Positions 6,135 to 8,006 of a DNA stretch of 8,006 nucleotides are shown here, one piece after another. The translations under genes and the position numbers were made by a program. The notes beneath the pieces were generated by a model. The model searched no databases and had not been told where the DNA came from. It saw nothing but the letters and a program-made list of their open reading frames with translations. The DNA is taken from contig CAYRKQ010000027.1 in the NCBI GenBank assembly GCA_964424985.1, positions 1 through 8,006 of the forward strand. The letters are read 5' to 3'. Source of the DNA: CAYRKQ01 sp964424985. Its GTDB lineage: Bacteria; Patescibacteriota; Saccharimonadia; Saccharimonadales; UBA7683. Each line of letters begins with the position of its first letter. Position 1 is the stretch's first letter.

Positions 6135-7836
6135 ACTTTGGGCTTAAATATTCATCCAGAACCGGCTGCAAACGTTCACGCAGTTTTTCAGTTTTTTGAT
6201 CTGACCAGCCGGCGGTATTGATAACCCCCGCCCAACCGTCAACGACGTTTAACCCGTAGCGGTGGCCATGGCCAGCTGGTGCGCCGGAGGCAAATTGTAG
6301 ATCGAGCAGTTGTTGCCAGAAGGTTACCACTGGTATCCAGTGCATGCTCGGTGAAACATCTGGACCGCGCGGATCATTTAAAAACTCAGGGCGTGAATAC
6401 AGTGTTCGGATATTAAACCAGCCTACCGGATCGCTGGAATTTGCTAAGTACACAATTCGCTTGTCTTGCCATTCGCCAGTTGGAATTTTTAGGTCAGCCG
6501 GTTCTTTCGCAAACCTGAAATTTTTGCCTTCATCAATTATCGGCAGCCAAACTGGCGAGGACTCGTCCCGGCTGTCAATTAACTCTTCGCGTATTTTATT
6601 AAAGAAGGTTGGACCCACCATTACCACGCCGGTGACCTTATGTTTCATATCATCGGCACTGCTAAAAGCGGCTTCGGTTGAAGAAGAGCCGAGGCTTTCA
6701 CCGGCCACGAATATGTTAGGCCGCTTGTCTTCTGGCAAGCCGTTTACTTTATCAACAATGGTATTGACGATTTTCCGGCCAGCTTCGTTACCTACGCCAG
6801 GATTTGTCAGCATGGTAGTTGCGCTCGGCGCGTACGAATACTGCAGCGCTACCTGCGCGCTGTCGCCGGCTAGTATATACTCTGGGGCATCAGCGTTGAC
6901 TGGCGGTATCTCGCCGTTACCACTGGGTGTTTGAATAAATATGGCTTTGCGCTCATAAGCACGGGTTCTCTCAAGCTCTTTCATGATGAGTTCTACCCGC
7001 TGATCGATAGTATCGGCCGATTTTAAGCCGCCGTAAATGCGGATTGGTTCCAGAGCTGATGAGCTACCTAAAAAGCTGTTGATTTCTTCAACCGTTGGCC
7101 CGCCAGCAATAAACTGACGACCTTTCGCGCCCAGCTGCTCCCACGAAATAAGCGATTCCGGACTTCCAGAACGCAGCGGCGTTGTTGGCTGGGCTACATC
7201 AGTTTGCACGGTATCGTTGGCAATGCTCGCGGCGTAATCTATTGCTGAAAAAATGTTCCGAGCCAGGCCGCCCACCACTATGTACACTACAAAAAACAGC
7301 GCCAGGCCGTAGCCGACCAGCCTAGCAATATTTTCAGGCATTATCTTGTTAGCCAGTAAATGAGCGAGATGAAAGAAACCCTTTACTGCCCGCCCCACAA
7401 TAATAAATACCAGTGCGACAATAAGCGACAACCCGGCCATGCTAATAATTTGCCAAGGTTCTTTTAGTTCCATAAACATCAGTTGCCGCAGTTGTTTATC
7501 CCAATGTTCGCCGGCCAGTACTGAGGCTACAATAGCGAGTGAGCCTAGAATGTACAGCCCACGCCAGTATTGTTTTTTAGCTGAATTGCTTAGCTTTGCC
7601 TGATAAAAATGGCGTCTGATAATCTTTAATGTAAAGGCTCCTAGGCCATAGCCAATTGCGGCAGTCAGCCCTGCAAGCAAGCCCTGAAGCCGCCAGCTGC
7701 GAGGTATTAAGGTAGGCGTCAGAGTCAGCGCAAAAAAGGTCACCGCCCCTACCAGCCCGCCATAATTTAAAGGGGCAAATAACCGCCGTCCAATTTTTGA
7801 CACCACCACACGAAGTCGTTCCTTAGCTTTAGCCAT
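6133..7836 (-). CDS. Membrane alpha/beta-hydrolase of the Abhydrolase_9 type, first paralogue
   Basis: The 567-residue protein has the same plan as its downstream neighbour. Hydrophobic helices lie at about 25-45, 48-70, 92-110, 129-150 and 170-192, with the family hallmark TLTPTLIPR (38-46) and GYGLGAF (62-68). The catalytic domain begins near WEQLGAKGRQFI (232-243) and contains GESLG with Ser381, SDPV with Asp469 and GHGH with His523/His525, an intact Ser-Asp-His set. The domain is probably on the outer face of the membrane, though orientation is inferred. I choose the ATG at 7834-7836 over an in-frame GTG at 7855-7857, because the TATACT box lies between them and would place the transcript start on the ATG. 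There is no ribosome site. The gene heads a two-gene operon with its paralogue. The substrate is unknown; transfer from actinobacteria, where the family is common, is possible. Confidence 0.88.
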   Translation of the reverse strand: MAKAKERLRVVVSKIGRRLFAPLNYGGLVGAVTFFALTLTPTLIPRSWRLQGLLAGLTAAIGYGLGAFTLKIIRRHFYQAKLSNSAKKQYWRGLYILGSLAIVASVLAGEHWDKQLRQLMFMELKEPWQIISMAGLSLIVALVFIIVGRAVKGFFHLAHLLANKIMPENIARLVGYGLALFFVVYIVVGGLARNIFSAIDYAASIANDTVQTDVAQPTTPLRSGSPESLISWEQLGAKGRQFIAGGPTVEEINSFLGSSSALEPIRIYGGLKSADTIDQRVELIMKELERTRAYERKAIFIQTPSGNGEIPPVNADAPEYILAGDSAQVALQYSYAPSATTMLTNPGVGNEAGRKIVNTIVDKVNGLPEDKRPNIFVAGESLGSSSTEAAFSSADDMKHKVTGVVMVGPTFFNKIREELIDSRDESSPVWLPIIDEGKNFRFAKEPADLKIPTGEWQDKRIVYLANSSDPVGWFNIRTLYSRPEFLNDPRGPDVSPSMHWIPVVTFWQQLLDLQFASGAPAGHGHRYGLNVVDGWAGVINTAGWSDQKTEKLRERLQPVLDEYLSPK

Positions 7837-7842
7837 AGATAA

Positions 7843-7870
7843 AGTATATCCTACCACACCTTTTAGTCAC
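7843..7870 (-). promoter_or_regulatory. Leaderless promoter of the hydrolase operon
   Basis: On the minus strand GTGACT (7865-7870) matches four of six -35 bases and is followed after 16 bases by TATACT (7843-7848). Only six bases separate that box from the ATG at 7836, so the expected first transcribed base is the A of the start codon. This arrangement typifies leaderless transcripts and agrees with the lack of a ribosome site. Confidence 0.6.
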
Positions 7871-7918
7871 ACACATGCCTCACCGCCATATGCAGACCAC
7901 GGACTTCAATTACACAAA

Positions 7919-7948
7919 TTTACAGATGACAAGGTGAGACCTTATAAA
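7919..7948 (+). promoter_or_regulatory. Possible promoter pointing off the right edge
   Basis: On the plus strand TTTACA (7919-7924) and TATAAA (7943-7948) each match five of six consensus bases with an 18-base spacer. A small hairpin AAGGT/GAG/ACCTT (7931-7943) lies in the spacer. Transcription would start near 7955, at the edge of the inverted repeat 7956-7972. No start codon follows within the window, so the target gene is not visible and the call is tentative. Confidence 0.3.
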
Positions 7949-7955
7949 TACAAAC

Positions 7956-7972
7956 TTATCTCAACGAGATAA
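7956..7972. repeat. Inverted repeat TTATCTC-AAC-GAGATAA
   Basis: Two perfect seven-base arms flank a three-base centre. With one mismatch and one bulge, pairing extends outwards to CAAAC...(GT)TTG on both sides. It may be a repressor site placed over the start point of the possible plus-strand promoter. Alternatively it is a weak terminator at the end of a minus-strand gene, where GTTTGTATTT follows the stem. Confidence 0.5.
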
Positions 7973-8006
7973 ACTTTGCACGGCTCTTCAGTTTGCGAAC
8001 TTGCGA
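7956..8006 (-). CDS. Possible C-terminal tail of a minus-strand gene, 5' part outside window
   Basis: The minus strand is open from the right edge for 16 codons to a TAA at 7956-7958. The predicted tail, ending KSRAKFISLR, is very basic, as in the ends of small ribosomal or nucleic-acid-binding proteins. A faint resemblance to the RARFLAL end of ribosomal protein S18 exists but is too short to name it. The inverted repeat covers the last codons. One of six frames being open over 51 bases is not by itself evidence, so confidence is low. Confidence 0.25.
   Translation of the reverse strand, partial: SQVRKLKSRAKFISLR

Noticed and set aside
6344..6934. A 196-codon plus-strand open frame opposite the first hydrolase
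   Set aside because: It lies wholly over the catalytic domain of a clear gene and its product has no recognisable features.
7956..7972. CIRCE heat-shock operator
   Set aside because: The arms are TTATCTC/GAGATAA with a 3-base centre, not TTAGCACTC with a 9-base spacer.

Overview
The window carries five complete or nearly complete protein genes and one possible gene tail at the right edge. Intergenic space is short. The standard genetic code fits: Trp is TGG, no real gene has an in-frame TGA, and genes end in TAA, TAG or TGA. Base composition is moderate, without strong AT or GC bias. The gene set is a type II NADH dehydrogenase-like flavoprotein, a FAD-linked hydroxyacid oxidase, a DoxX protein, a CPBP protease and two membrane alpha/beta-hydrolases of the Abhydrolase_9 type. 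Together with near-leaderless starts this suggests a bacterium with actinobacterial ties, and an environmental Patescibacteria/Saccharibacteria genome is my best guess. That is inference, because no rRNA or marker gene is present.

Left block (1-3372, minus strand): a three-gene cluster read right to left. DoxX comes first, then a GlcD/D-lactate dehydrogenase-like FAD oxidase 10 bases later, then the NADH dehydrogenase-like protein 3 bases after that, running off the left edge. A good sigma70-type promoter (TTGAAT, 17 bases, TATATT) and a Shine-Dalgarno site precede doxX. The cluster reads as one transcript that feeds electrons from NADH and probably a 2-hydroxyacid such as D-lactate towards a quinone or another membrane acceptor.

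Middle (3373-4457): a divergent promoter region of about 150 bases, then a plus-strand CPBP intramembrane protease gene. Its start codon has no Shine-Dalgarno but lies 8 bases after a TATACT box. It converges on the next operon across a 268-base spacer. That spacer holds a long imperfect inverted repeat with a G-poor left half and a C-poor right half, plus a perfect 14-base palindrome.

Right block (4458-7836, minus strand): two tandem paralogues with four to five N-terminal membrane helices and a C-terminal alpha/beta-hydrolase domain with an intact Ser-Asp-His set. The first gene has a TATACT box placed so that transcription would begin at its ATG; the second has a strong Shine-Dalgarno that overlaps the stop codon of the first. 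The last 150 bases hold this promoter, a possible opposite-strand promoter, an inverted repeat and perhaps the basic C-terminal tail of another minus-strand gene. I found no mobile element, CRISPR array, tRNA or rRNA.
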